NCBI GenBank assembly: GCA_005281725.1
Contig: SSBO01000012.1
Coordinates: 4,187,021 to 4,251,020 of the forward strand
Source of the DNA: Wuchereria bancrofti
Lineage: Eukaryota > Nematoda > Chromadorea > Rhabditida > Onchocercidae
Reading direction: 5' to 3'
DNA: 64,000 nt
Shown: positions 50,250-63,500 of the stretch, piece by piece
How positions within the stretch are numbered: the first letter of the stretch is position 1
How the letters are laid out: each line of letters starts with the position of its first letter
Position numbers and translations under genes: made by a program
The notes under the pieces: model-generated
What the model saw: the letters and a program-made list of their open reading frames with translations, nothing else
What the model was told of the DNA's origin: nothing
Database searches by the model: none

Positions 50250-52007
50250 CAAAGTAATTACATGGACTGAGTAATAATGAATTAGAGAATTATTAAATTT
50301 CCTGGAAGTAACTGTTCAATGAAATAATTTCTGAAATCTAACCGCTTATTGAGATGAAGCCAACATTTTGGGACGTAAAGTAAATTCTTACTCTTCCTGT
50401 ATTCCCATTTTTTCTCATATGTTCGACTGAGTTTGAACAATGTAAGCTTCATTCACTTATTTGGTCAAAGTTTGCTCGTGAACGTTCTAAAGTACGCACC
50501 ACTACCTAACATTTATCTTCTAAATGTTGAAAAAAAAGAAATTCGAAATTTCGTTTCACGCCTTGATTTGATTAAAATGAAAACAAGAACTTAAATGGTT
50601 GGAAGGGACTCCATTTCCACATCTTTTTTTTTCATTCGCTCAGACACATATGGCACTACAATGAAGAGTTCAAGAAGCGATAACCGCGTAAACGGTCCTA
50701 TTCCCTATTTGGCGCAGTTAACCTCGAACACAATCATAAGAAATATGTGACAGGACAGAATCGATAATTAAAACGAACCATACTTCTCTGGCCAAAGAAA
50801 ACCCCTTCTATCGCGCATTTCTCACCGCACATTCTATCGCAAGCTCACCAAATCTTGCTATTCGTTGGCAATTCGTTGCAAGAGCCTAAATCTTTGTCGC
50901 CAGCATTAGAAGCGCTCCACTTTATTTGTGGGAACCGTTTGATGAGATGCCGAGAAAGTCAAGTTCAAGGTTCAATCAACTTCAGCATGAAAACCGTTGC
51001 AGAATTACTTACATTACCGATGTTAACTCCCATATAATTTATTAGGTCTGGCTCGTATTTCGCCACCTGTTCCCTTAGATGGCGTTTCAAAACAGTTAAT
51101 CATATCATTACTAAATAAGGACAGGTTGTGTGCTTTGACAAATACATATTGTTGCTAGGATAATCTGGAAAACAAATTTTAAAGACTTTTGTCATGAAGG
51201 CAATAAACAATTTTAAAAATATAGAGATTTAAATAGCTCACTTTAAAGCACAAAAATATAAAAAACATTTGAAGCAAAAAATGTTTCAAACAAACAGATA
51301 AATACAGTCCCGCTGATAGTGGTAATCACAGAAATCATGTGAAGCAAAAATGATAAAATTTACAGGAACCAAAAATTTCATGGAAAAGAATTATTCAAAG
51401 GGAATGAAATGCACAAAAAACTAGGGGACAAGGCGATATGAAATTCATGAAATATTTGAAATATGAAGGCTACCAAGCAGCAATTAATCCGGAAACTGTT
51501 AAAAATATATCAGCAAAAATGATTTTGAAAAAATTAACATCTTCAGATAAAAAGATATCGACTGTCTACCGTTTTGCAACCATATGTTGCAGTGGAATAA
51601 AATTTTGAAAGATTTGTAAAATAAACGTCTTCTCAGAATCTCTTTTAGGGCAGATATAGAATATCCTATTTCTTTAATGCCGTTAATTAAAATCCCCAAT
51701 CTGTTATAGTTTGTCTCCATATCTGCGATATATAGCCTGCTGCTGATAAAAATTTTTTCACATATATCTCAATAATAAGTCATCAACAAGAAATTACACT
51801 GTCTGCTCATTTGGCTATTTGATTCATGAATTTCAACATTTTCTGTCTCCATATCTGCGATATTTATTACTGGTGACAACTTCTCGCCCGTTGTAATGAA
51901 ACGCATTCAATGATTACTTTATGTTTCATGGTTGAAATGAGATATTTCTATTGGTAATCATAAAAAAATATAAATGAATCATGAAATGGTAATTCCCAAA
52001 AAAGAAA
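50250..52007. other. stretch upstream of cytohesin
   Basis: About 1.75 kb on the 5' side of cytohesin. A less AT-rich part at about 50.64-51.08 kb may hold its promoter. A short minus-strand frame there (MINCFETPSKGTGGEIRARP) is followed by a good donor in a different frame (GGTAAT|GTAAGT), so it could be an untranslated or alternative first exon. Nothing further can be supported. Confidence 0.35.
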
Positions 52008-53640
52008 TCACTTAGATGCCTTATCGACGATTAGAGTAACAAAGGATGGGTAGTGCTGCTGCAACATAGGACGGAAATCTGATATGTTTTACGTAAATTG
52101 GAACAACCAGACAGCCAGGACCACAAATCTAACATCAGTAGTAAATAATGCAAAAAACGGATGATGGTTGACATTACAAACCTCTTTCAGTAGTGCGTAA
52201 AGCTATATTCGAGAGTCCAGTTGCACCACCACGGACAAATGAGCTACGAATATCAATTCAAAAGTTCTCCTTCCGCAATATGCACAGAAAATAATGAATT
52301 ATTAGCAGAGACGGATAGCTCCCCTGTTGAATTGTAAATATTTCTGCAACGTGAGCGGTTACAGATGCCTCTAGAATGAGGGAGGAACTCACACATTATG
52401 TAAAATTTCTTCCGTCTCAAAATGGAATCTGAAAATTTAAATTTGCAAACCGGTTAAGAGCTACAAATTTATATACATATGATGCTGTACATGAATTCGC
52501 GGGATTCAATAATGGTAAATCAAGAATTGTGTGAAAATCCATTTTTTTTTTGCCATGTTCTGGAAGAAATTTAACAAAGGACGTGCGTGTCACTAATCAT
52601 TCAAAGAGAGTGAAATGTCCAAGAATATAACTACACTTGATTCACTAAAATCTGAAGAATCTGAAAAGAAGTGTAACAAAATTAGACCGACTTCCAAAAT
52701 GAACCCGAAAATTCGGTGACTGATAGAAAAGGTCGTAGCTGTTTAATAATTTTCCAATCTGGTGGGATTATCTCTCAACTTTGAGAAGCCAGAATCAACA
52801 GAGGATATCGAAGTCACTTTGATTATTGCATCTGTTATCTATTTGAAAACCAATTTCGGCATAAATCATGAGTTGAGGATGGCAAAACTTCAAAAAGTTT
52901 TCACTTTCTACTGAAAGTGGTTCTGGACATCGTTCACTAAAAGGAAATCCAGTTTTCAAATCGCACAGTAGCTGTTCCTGCTGCACAATTTCACCTAGAG
53001 TACATGAAGTGCGGAAATCATACGTAATAAGAGGGAATCCATTGTCAAGAATTCCGAACAGCTGCACAAAAATATCGAGCAGGAGATAAGTTTGGATAAA
53101 ATAACTCGATAAACGCAACAGGAAAGCGAAAAAGTTTGTCATCTGTAATATTTAGGATGTACTCACGAGAACTGATACATTTAATCAGCGCATTGTACAT
53201 GACAACCTGTCTGTCAGATGCATTTCCAAGCTCAGCAGAGATAAAGACGGGTGATGCGGCGTTAATTTTCTGTAATTTCAACCACTTTAATGATGAGTAT
53301 CTTTCATTTCGCTTAAAGCAAACACAAGTTTATAAAATGAAAAGGGGAATATCTGCTAGTAATCTTAAGGTCAAATTTATGTACGTTTAAGTCTTGTCCA
53401 TAGCATTATGATCAGAAGAAATAACTTTACTAGTGAAATTTCTTCGAAAGCTTCCCAGATTGTCGATGCAGAACCGTCACCACTGCAGATATTGATGTCG
53501 ATACAGGCTTATCCTGTAATTCTGATGGCTGCGCAAGCTTCAACGTAGTAACATCCAGCAAAATTTCAATTATAACCGGCCCCTTCAAAATTTTGGACTG
53601 GTTTTCAATCATCGTTTGTTTCGACAGATTGATCGTACCG
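52008..53640 (-). CDS. unidentified gene, coding-like exons
   Basis: Several minus-strand segments read as real protein and have plausible splice borders, but could not be joined with certainty. Candidates are 53.43-53.61 kb (ATG at 53612, LKGPVIIEILLDVTTLKLAQ), 53.17-53.27 kb (AASPVFISAELGNASDRQ), 52.80-53.06 kb (LFGILDNGFPLITYDFRTSC), 52.61-52.74 kb (SPNFRVHFG and SSDFSESSVVIFLD), 52.28-52.43 kb (VNIYNSTGELSVSANN) and 52.01-52.24 kb (SFVRGGATGLSNIALRTTER, ending HYPSFVTLIVDKASK and TGA at 52008). ILDNGFPL recalls the N-terminal domain of adaptor-complex medium chains, but the rest does not follow that family. No signal peptide or membrane segment is seen. It may be one gene or two. Confidence 0.35.
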
Positions 53641-54208
53641 CAATAACAGCATCCCGGTACCAGGTAAGACTAAGAGATTCTTGGAAAAAAGTTTTCGTAA
53701 ATTGCATTGTGAAGTAGTTTATGGCAATTCTTATATCTTCGAGTCTTTACTCCTCCGTTCCAGCAAACTCTTTAAGGACTTCAAGGAATAATTAATACGA
53801 ACACCCAAGTTAAAACTAAAATGTCGACCCTCCAAATAGCAACGACTGACGAGAAACTCCCTCGCTCACATAGCATTCAGTAACGGGCCGTGAGAAAAAT
53901 ATAGAACGCAGGTTCATTTTAAGCGAACTGTCGAGAAGAGGCGGGGTTTTGGTACTCTATTCATTTGATTTATAGATTATGGTTTAAGAAAGGCTGTGCT
54001 GTTAAGTTGGGGAATGTTTATTTATCAGCGCTTGCTAAATGACTGTAAGGAAACTTCTTTTATTAGGTTAATCCTCGAATGGATTGATTTGGAAAATTTG
54101 TTTTCCATAGAAAATTAGCTTATGTGATGCATCAAACATTTAGTCTGTCATGCTTTTCAACTGTTTTGATTAAAGCTGAGTGTAGCTATTACTTTATCAC
54201 CAAACATA
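53641..54208. promoter_or_regulatory. shared upstream region of the unidentified minus gene and POFUT2
   Basis: A head-to-head gap of about 570 bp. It includes a less AT-rich part at about 53.83-53.96 kb with the word TAACGGGCCGTGAGA at 53881-53895, which recurs upstream of HYOU1. A b-directional promoter is inferred from gene orientation alone. Confidence 0.4.
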
Positions 54209-56767
54209 ATGATTGCAGGCATATTAAGCTGGACTGTATCATTTATCATTTTTGATTCTTACCAACAAAAATGGCTGTCTGATACGAAAATGGTTAGGTT
54301 TTCATTTTTTAGCAAGAATATGAATTCTAAATGTTGCCGGACACTGCACACTTCAAATTTTTATTTTCAGTATTGGCTTCAACTTACATCCTACCTGTTG
54401 TTTTATTTACTATTTATAATAAACTGTTGTGAAGCTAATGAAAGTATTGCTGTACTAGCAAATGATGTCAGTAGAGATGAAAAAAAGTTTCTAATTTATG
54501 ACGTCAATTACGGAGAAGGATTTAACTTACGTCGTGATGTTTTTATGAGGTAATTCAAAGCTCACTTGTTTGTTGGCTGTTTTTCTTTAGATTTATCTTG
54601 ATCTTGTGCCATGAAAAGGCTGAGAACTTTAAACTGGTTTTATGGCTACCCAACCCATAATGAAATGCCACAGTGATTTGTGTTTTCTTCTCACGCCACA
54701 TCAGAAATCATGGTTTCGATCAAAATTTATGATTTTTTTTTTTACAGAATAGCGAATACAGTTAGGATTTTGCGAGAACGTGGTTATAATTATGTGCTTG
54801 TATTACCTCCATGGGGTGGTCTTTATCATTGGCGAAAACATCACTTGAAAGTACCTTGGTCGAAGTTTTTCCACATTCAGAGTATCAATGAATTTGTTCC
54901 CGTGATTGAATTCCATGGGTTTTTAAAAGGTATATTTTCAGCTATCTTTATATTACAGAGGAGAAGAAAGTCATTCTTACCTGAATTTAAGTATAATATA
55001 GTTTGCTGAACTTGAATGTTGGCATTTTAAATTTATAGAAAATGAAGAGATAAATGTAATGTTTTACTTTGTTGAGAACGAAGTCGACTAGAATCACAAG
55101 CGGTTTTGGTGCCAAAATAAAGGGACGGTTACAAAATAAGTATGCTAACAGTTAAACTAGTCGCGGCGATCATTTTTAGAAACGAATTACGATGCTATCG
55201 ATGAAGTATTGTATTTACAAGGTTATGCAGAAGGATGGACGAGTGGGAAATATGAAATTAAATATGATCAGCGGAATTGTATCATTAGTGATCCTCACTA
55301 CAAATTCATTGATGGTCTTTGGTATGATTTCAAGATCCTAAATTAAACGAAATACATCAGTTTTTTTAAGCAACATTAGGCCAAAAACTTGAATTTTACA
55401 TGTATATACCAATTATTTTCTGGAGATCTAACTTGGACTGAATGTCGTTACACCATTTCTCCAAATTTTAATGCTAAGTTTGCGCATTATTTCTGGACTC
55501 ATGTGAAAGTCAATCCCATTGTCAACGAATTGCTCTCTATCTTCATTCTAGTGCAGTTTTTCAGGAAAGGCTGGTTTTTTGCATTTGAAAATATATATGC
55601 TCGTAAATTTTCATGCATTTCAATGCAAGGCGATTCAGAGACATTGGCCAATATGATTCAAAAAGATCATCATCATGCGAATTCATTGATGATTGATCGC
55701 GCAGAAACGGTGCTTCATTCACATTTTGGTGACTTTCATTACTGGGAAGCGAGGCGCTCCATGCGTTACGCAGAGCATCTTCGTCTTGTTGCTGATGAAT
55801 TTAGGTAACGTAATGAGTTAGGATGTTTATCAACTGTGTTAACTCTGAAATGGGATTTTTGTAAAATAGAAAAGCTAAATATCGTTTCTTAATTCCCAAC
55901 TTTTTTTTTGAAATTTGTATCTTTGCACATTTAAGGCAAAAACGATTGGATTCAAATGATTGGAGAGATGGAACTCTGATTTCCGATTCATGGAAGACAA
56001 CAAGGAAAGTACGTCACCTCAGTATTTAATGAAATCTTAAAACTAATTTAGCTAGGAAGAATATTTCCAGGAGCACGGCGAAGCGCAAGGAGGGGATTAT
56101 ATTTGTGTCCACTGGAGACGTCGTGATTTCGTGCGGTCGCATAGCGCTGATATACCATCTATCAATGGCACCGCCGAGCAGGTTTCAGTGTTAAATATAT
56201 TATATATAGTTCAAATAGCGTGTGAATACTTATTCTAAACCTTGGGACCAAGAAGAATCCGAACAAGAAACTTGGAATTCTCGTTTGTTTAGCAAATCTA
56301 ACATTCTTGAAGATTGTTGTGATTCTGCGAAAAGAAAACCTTACCACTCTCTATTTATGTACCGACGCTTCAACTGCGGAAGTGGCCACCCTTACCAGTC
56401 TCTTGCCATACGATGTACAAGTTGAACGATTTCTAAACGACTCATCTTTGAATGATGGAGAAGTCTCCATTGTTGACCAGGTTTTCTATTCTCCCAGTTT
56501 ATAATTTGTTTGCCAACATGAAACTTGATTAGATCTTTTTTATTGTTGGCGTAGTCAAGCGTCTCGTTGCAGTGGATATGCGCACATGCCCGTTATTTCA
56601 TTGGCACTCATACATCAACTTTCTCATATCGAATACAGGAGGATAGGGAAATCCTGGGCTTCGAACCAGCGAAAACATTTAATCGATTATGTCCTGATGG
56701 TGAAGCTGATTGCGAACAGCCCGCCAAATGGACAATAGTTTATAAAGAATCACTTAATCGTTATTAA
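54209..56767 (+). CDS. pad-2: GDP-fucose protein O-fucosyltransferase 2 (POFUT2)
   Basis: An ER enzyme that puts O-fucose on folded thrombospondin type 1 repeats. Eight exons (54209-54549, 54748-54929, 55180-55321, 55565-55804, 55936-56008, 56071-56181, 56313-56480, 56573-56767) sum to 483 residues. A second in-frame Met at 54290 would give 456, nearer the usual ~430, and either leaves a hydrophobic segment ([13 protein letters not shown]) as signal or anchor. Family motifs in order: [18 protein letters not shown], with the glutamate of the active site; [12 protein letters not shown]; the DP-rich YAEGW segment; [32 protein letters not shown], the GDP-fucose-binding arginine region; LCTDAS; and [20 protein letters not shown]. 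It converges with RPS2, whose stop lies 171 bp away. Confidence 0.92.
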
Positions 56768-56937
56768 TGTACATGTAAGTGTGTGTGCAATATACAGAAT
56801 CCACTTTTCTGAATATAAATTTGTCGAAACCAAAATTTATTCCCGGAACACTGTCGAAGTGGTATCCAGAAGGAATACAACGATATTACGACATATACAA
56901 CTTTTCAACAAGCAAAATAAAATAACCAATGTTCTCA

Positions 56938-58789
56938 TCAAACTCGAACAGGTGCGCTTTGCGCAAGGAACTCCCAGTAACGCTGATATGGAGTCTTCTC
57001 TAGAGATTGTTCCTTCCACAAATCAGGTGTTAAATATGAATAGGTGCGCTGAATCGCTGCATAGGTTGCCTAAAGTTAAAAAGGACTTGAAAACAGACCA
57101 AACTGAAGAGTCCCATTGGTACTATCACCAAATCTGTTCGTAACACACCACAATAGTAGAAAGGAAGTTATATACGAAATGACACAGGCCGAAATGACAC
57201 CACGATAAATGACTGATATCGTGATATTCATTAAACTCTAACTCCACTGTTCATTAAGTTTTTGTGGTCTCTGGGCGATAAATATTACGGACTATTCCAA
57301 TTCAGGCATCTAAAACGAAAAACTTACTTTTGCAAAATTGCCCAGCGTAGCAGTTTGTCCAACAGCGGACGTATAGCAATCCTCCACGCCAGCCATTTGA
57401 AGTAGTTTTTTCGGCACAGGTGCCGATACAATACCAGTGCCTCTAGGAGCAGGGATAAGACGCACCAGCACTGAACCACATTTTCCCGTGACCTTGAAGA
57501 AAGTTCAGCATATATTTATCTCACAAACACAATCAGTGAAACACTTAAGTTTTTCTTCATCCAAATAAAAATACCTTGCAGGGTACGGTATGTGGTTGGC
57601 CAATTTTGTTACCCCAATATCCACGCCGTACGGGGATGACTGATAACTTCGCGGCAATGATCGCACCACGAATAGCTGTTGCAACTTCTTTTGAACACTT
57701 CACTCCCAAACCTACATGTCCATTGTGATCTCCAATAGCAACAAAAGCCTGAATAGAAGTTTTATAGATCGCTCAAGAATCTGCAGAGGATATTACTTTT
57801 CAGTTTTACAGTTATAATAAAGTGCCATCACAAACCTTAAAGCGCGTACGTTGACCAGCACGAGTTTGTTTCTGTACTGGCATTATTTTTAGTACCTCAT
57901 CCTTTAAATTAGATAACAACATATCGATAATTTCATATTCCTGAAAAAGATGCTGGATTTAATTGGCTTAGATTTCTTAAGTGCTGTAACGATGAGCGTA
58001 TTAAAGCGCCAACATCGCTATTAACTTATGTAGATTTACTTTAATAGGTAATGAGTTCAGGTAGATTTCTTCAAGCGAGGTGATTTTTCGGTCTTTAACC
58101 AAACGACCTAGCTTCGTTACTGGAACCCATTCTTTATCACCTTCTTTTCCGCCTCTGAAATCTCAGGAATTACAGAACTGTGGAAACTGTAATGAGGACA
58201 TCATATCAATACATAGTACGGTTTGAAGAACTTATAATTTCTGCACAAGCTTCATCTTTGTCAAAAAGCAGTAAGGCAACGTATTGGAGAAACTGCAAAC
58301 GCTTTATTAACGAAATGACTACTTAATCACTGGTTCTACTGTGGCACTAAGTTAACAAACTCATGGATTATACAGAACACCAAGAAAACATGAACACAAT
58401 TGTATTACTTGAAACAAATTGATACTAACCTTCCACCACGTCCACCCCGACCTCGACCACGACCACGACTTCGTTCACCACCACCACGACCACCTCTACC
58501 TAAACTATTTCATTTTCCTTACGAAACATGTAAATATTTTAGGTTAGGGACATTCCCAGTATTAGCCTGCAATATCCAACTCTTAACTAGGTTGCGAATA
58601 TAATACTTCATCAAAATAATTTTATCAGATTGAACTGGCAGTGTAATATCAAGGAATGAAATATATACAAAATTTAAATGTTGAACTCATTCGCAACATT
58701 ATTTCCCAAGATAGCTTTAAAAAAAAAAAACACTTACCACTCCGTTCACCACTACCAAATCCACCTCGGAAACCTCCACGTTCAGCCAT
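56938..58789 (-). CDS. rps-2: 40S ribosomal protein S2 (uS5)
   Basis: A core protein of the small ribosomal subunit near the mRNA entry and decoding region. Seven exons (58738-58789, 58430-58499, 58040-58154, 57836-57940, 57575-57748, 57328-57492, 56938-57069) give exactly 270 residues, as usual for animal S2. The N-terminus [18 protein letters not shown] opens the arginine-glycine-rich region, followed by [15 protein letters not shown] and then the S5 domain with [20 protein letters not shown] and [20 protein letters not shown]. The C-terminus is [12 protein letters not shown]...[11 protein letters not shown]. It ends 171 bp from the oppositely oriented POFUT2 stop, so the 3' UTRs probably meet. 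No snoRNA could be supported in the introns. No odd residues were seen. Confidence 0.96.
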
Positions 58790-60532
58790 ACTGAGTAAAT
58801 TCAACGCTTAACCCTGGATTTTCATACTTGTTCAAAAAGATATGCAGGGTTTACAATTGACAACCGGACAACGATTAGCAAGAACGAAATAAAAGAACAA
58901 GTTCAACAGAATCTGTTATAAATGAGCGTGAAAGGGTATGCACTACCGTAATTAAGCGATGAAGTAATACACAGCACCAGTTTAAGGTACCAGACTGTCT
59001 ACCGAATACTACACTTTTTTCTACATGAGCAGCATATCAGAACGCCTAAAATTGCTTAAAAAATTGCATTTTACAAGTAGCCATCGATTCACATAATCAG
59101 TACGTCTTTTGAACTATGTAAGAGAATAAATATGACTGACTTCAGACGTATCTGGTTGGAAAACTTGGGTTCGACTAAAAAATTTGGTTGGCTGTATGGC
59201 TTACCATCAAATAGCACTTAATGACCGATGCTTTTTAGCTATAGCTGCTATTGCCATATCCCAAACTATGTAATGTACTAGAGTATAAAAGTTTTAGTAA
59301 TATTCTATTACTAAGAGGTAAAATTAATGCTACTTGTTGCGAAAACAACGCCGTATGACTAAACATTGTATTTCTGGCATACAGAACAAGGAAGTTTAGT
59401 TTAGATAACGCAGTGTGACAACAACTGAAACATACTACATAATTTGAGTAAACAGACACAGTGTCTTTACAAAAAAAAGAAAAAAACAGGTCGAATATCC
59501 AACATGCCTTGTAAACTGTCATGTCGTGAAGACGTCTAAAAACAGATGTATATGACACCGCAAATACATAACTCAGAATTTGACTTAGCTATTTTAGGGA
59601 CAGATAAGAGCGTTCACGTGTGGGCCAAGCGGAACTTTGCAGAACTGAAGTGGAAGAGAAATGTTTGTCTTAGCAACAGAACTGGAAAGAGAACTTAATA
59701 CTTGATGCAACTACCACTGCGAACAAAGACACGGCCGTAGAGAGCAGGGACCTCCTAACTGGAGTCAGTCATCTGTCTAAACTACCTCACTACTCCATTT
59801 ATCCCTGAAGATCTCCAGATTTCCGACTTTCTAAGACTTCCCGTCGTCCCCACACAGAAACTAAGACCACCCAACGGTACATACTACCTAAAATCTGCTT
59901 TGTCATTTTGCTACAATGTATGTCACTGACTGAAGAGAGTGTGTGTGGAAATGGAAGACATCAAACGGCGAGATGAAAAGCTGGACTGAACTGATGGAGA
60001 AGAAAGACACCTGTCCATTGGAAGTGATCAGAGAATGTTAGGTGGGAGTGGACGCGATTGGAAGGAACGGCAGCGGGAGGGGTTGGTATTAACGGGCCGT
60101 GAGATTGACAAGTTTAGAAGTTAATGTTCGTTAGCATATTCTCAGTTGTTCTAGTTTAAGGGGATCTATATTATTGCGTTGTTGTTCCACCGAGAATCTA
60201 CAGAGATCAGCAGGGTTCTGCAAAGAATTTCAGAATGCTTACTTGGGATAGGAGAGTGATAATTCATCGAAAACGAATGCAATTGTATATCTGTGTGAAT
60301 GCTTTAGCACTATGGCTTTTCGATTTAAATTTTAAACTTGATTCTGAAAGTTACCCAGTAATGTATATTGTAGCCCTGTTCTTTTAAAGGACTGCTATAT
60401 TTGACATGGCTTTCCTGCACAGTAATCAAAAAAATATGGCATCCTGTAACCTAACTACTCAGAAATGCGGTATAATTTATTCATCTTCGTTTTTAGGTGG
60501 TTTCATATTTGTCAAACTGGTTAACGGTAACG
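58790..60532. promoter_or_regulatory. divergent intergenic region between RPS2 and HYOU1
   Basis: About 1.74 kb between two divergently transcribed genes, with no coding exon recognised. A CACGTG palindrome occurs at about 59615, and a less AT-rich part spans about 59.7-60.12 kb, ending with TAACGGGCCGTGAGA at 60090-60104. These lie where HYOU1 control elements would be expected; the binding factors are unknown. Confidence 0.4.
60090..60104. promoter_or_regulatory. 15-bp word shared with the POFUT2 upstream region
   Basis: TAACGGGCCGTGAGA occurs here, 429 bp before the HYOU1 start codon, and in the same orientation at 53881-53895, 314 bp before the POFUT2 start codon. Both genes lie on the plus strand and both products work in the ER. 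A regulatory role is inference. Confidence 0.3.
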
Positions 60533-63500
60533 ATGAACTACAAATATATGCTCTGTTTAGTGACTGTTGTCAACACATTTTTTAGTTCGGGTTAGTTTCA
60601 AATTACCACATAATCAAGAAAGTAAACTGTGGTTGTTTGAACACTACTACAATATGCATCGATAATAAATGGAGGTGTAAAATGTTTATTTTATCTGCAA
60701 AAGCAGTCTGGTCTTTGTATGAAAGATTTTTATACATTTCTTTATAAAATGTGGTTTTATATGAAATTTTCAATGACCTTCGATAATCTGTGTTTCGTTG
60801 CAAAAAGGAGGAAGACCCGTCTGTTTAGTAATGACGGTTGGACATTCTGTCAGAAATTTTGACTCAACATGGTTTCAGTGAACTATATGAGCCGGAAGTT
60901 AAAAAAAAAATTGTCAGCGTGGATTTTGCTTTTTCAGTAGCATTAAAATTATTAAGTCATACGGAATTAATATAAACTATCAAAATCGAGACCAAATTTA
61001 TCACCGAAGGAAATCGAAAAGTTGAAGACTAATGAGTTCAACTTAAACAAAGCGATGTGTACCACAGCAAACAATTTTTGGGACCTTCTAATGCAAATAC
61101 ATCTTTTTCTATAAATCGAAATCTTGTTTGAACTGTAAGCTTTGCTTCAAAATCTTCACTACGAATTTTTTGCTTTTGCAGATGCATCGCTTGCAGCTAT
61201 GTCCATAGATTTTGGTTCACAATGGATAAAAATGGCTTTGGTAAAACCAGGTGTGCCCATGGAAATGGTGTTGAATGAAGAAGCACATAGGAAAACACCA
61301 AACCTAATAATTGTTAAAGATAACGAACGTTTGTTTGGTGACGCAGCATTGCCCTACGTAAGTGGTGTATGATTCATAAAATTTTTTTAGATTCATTGGC
61401 AGATGGAAGAATTGGTAATGCCAGTCGGGGCTAATAAGTTTTATTTTTCTCTCTCTTTTGTATGAAGTATTCATATTTCAAGAATTGATTTCAGCTGAGT
61501 GTCCAGTTTTTCGTTATGTATCATAGTTTCTGTGGGGATACACTTTTTTTATCGAATTCTATCTTAAACTTTTCAGTCAGTTAAATATTCGAAAAATTCT
61601 TTTACTCATTTGGTGGATCTGTTGGGCAAGAAAATCAACAATCCAATTATTTCACTTTACAAACAACGATTCCCGCATCTAAAATTTATTGTGGATGATG
61701 CGAGAGACGTCTTGCAGTTCGATGTGTAAATTTTAAATATTTATTGAAGTTTCCAGAGACTCTGCTCTGTATGTAAAAGTCCTTAAATTGAGGATTGAAA
61801 AATGCGTGCTTTTCATATGATGTCAGTGCAACTCATTCCTCTTTTTCTACTAATTGAACTAAAAATGTATGATCTGAACTGATTTCTGCTTATTGTAGGG
61901 ATGGCGAGAACTACAGTATTGAGTCTATAGTTGCAATGATTTTGAAACGATGTCGAGAAGTGGTCGAGAAATTCGCTAAACAGCCTGTTAGGGATGTGGT
62001 TATTACAGTTCCAGTGTTTTTCAATCAGGCAGAACGACGTGCTCTGGTTGCAGCGGCTAAAATCGCTGAACTGAATTTATTGCAAGTGCGGTTTATTTCG
62101 GACAACCTGTTTTTTTAATTTCTTTCTTAGAAAATTTAATAACTTCTGATCTATATTTTTTTAATGCTTTGCTTTGGCGAAAAAGTGTGCTGAAAGTCAA
62201 TAAACTTTTTCAGTTTTTTTTTTTTCTTTATATCATGGTATTATTTACAAACCTTATTTTAAGTGGTTCATTAATGTTATTTCTCAACTCTGTACCTTTT
62301 AGTTGTTGAATGATCACACAGCTGCTGGTTTAAACTATGGTGCATTTCGAAGAAAAGAAATCACTGGGAATGCACAAACTTTGTTAATTTATGACGTTGG
62401 AGCAACAAAAGTTACAGCTTCAGTGTTGGAATATGTATTAGTGGAGGAAAAGAAACGAGGTGAAAAGGATCCAGTTATGACGACACTGGGAGTTGGGTAA
62501 TTTTAAAGAAATGTTTTGTTCACTTATAGTCCGAGGCATCACATAGCTTTACGAATATTGCCAGTATTAATTATTTGCCTCTGAAGTGTGCAGTGTTGCA
62601 GCTATAGCCGCATAGTTGGTGGCTTTGAAATTACGCAAAGGCTGCGAGATATCTTTGTGAGCGACTTTCGCAAAACGAAAAAGACCAAAACTGATATAAC
62701 GGAAAATTCACGCTCAATGGCAAAAATGTTGCAAGAGGCAGAACGTGTCAAAATTGTATGTTTTACAAAAATTTCAAGTAATATCAGGTTGCGGTTTTGA
62801 CGATAGTCAGAAACGACTATATGGTATGACTGTATGTGGTAAATGATTAGAAATGACTATATGGTAGATGGTCAGAAATAACTGTGTGCTAAACAGACCT
62901 GATAAAATCAATTTCACTTCAGGTGCTTTCGGCAAACGTTAATTTTACTGCGCAGATTGAAAATGTCCATGAAGAACATGACTTCACGATGTCAGTGACC
63001 AGAGCAATGCTAGAAGATGCGATAAGAGATCTCGAAGAGAAATTAGTGCAGCCTATTGTGGATGCTTTGAAAATGGCTGACTTGTCACCGAAAAAGGTTT
63101 AAATTGGTTCTTTTTTGTATTAAAATCTTTCCGTAACCTTTGCATGGACGTAGTGTTCTGTGTTTCCAGGTCAATCAGGTAGTGCTGATGGGTGGTGGGA
63201 GTCGCGTTCCCTTAATCCAAGAATTTGTTCAGAAATTCTTCAAAAAGTAAGGGTTTTCTCATTGGAAAATCTGTTATTTGTTAGTCCTTTTATAAAATTT
63301 GGGCCTCGAGGTTTTTCACTAATTTATTTGGAGGAAAGAGCTGGGTAAATTCCTGAATACTGATGAAGCAATTGCAATGGGCGCAGTTTACCAAGCAGCA
63401 CATCTAAGCAAAGGTTTCAAAGTCAAGAGATTCGGTGTACGTGATTTGCAGATATCCCCAATACAGGCGTGTAACTTTTGTATGATTTTTCTTTGACACT

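Noticed and set aside
51009..51120. Argonaute-like stretch on the minus strand (GTGGEIRARPNKLYG)
   Set aside because: Only a dozen residues resemble the motif, a stop follows at once, and there is no room or further exon for an Argonaute.
55389..55564. Open frame before the POFUT2 exon at 55565 ([11 protein letters not shown]...)
   Set aside because: The family alignment and splice phase require the acceptor at 55564 (TTTTTCAG|GAAAGG). Including the upstream part would insert about 50 unrelated residues between conserved blocks, so it is intron.
58155..58429. Possible C/D snoRNA in an RPS2 intron (ATGATGT and CTGA on the minus strand)
   Set aside because: The boxes are only about 40 bp apart, there is no clear terminal stem, and the space between is a plain hairpin.
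58400..58603. Plus-strand frame rich in Pro-Arg
   Set aside because: It is the antisense of the Arg-Gly region of RPS2.
59160..59190. tRNA B-box-like GGGTTCGACTAA
   Set aside because: No A box at the right distance and no acceptor stem can be drawn.
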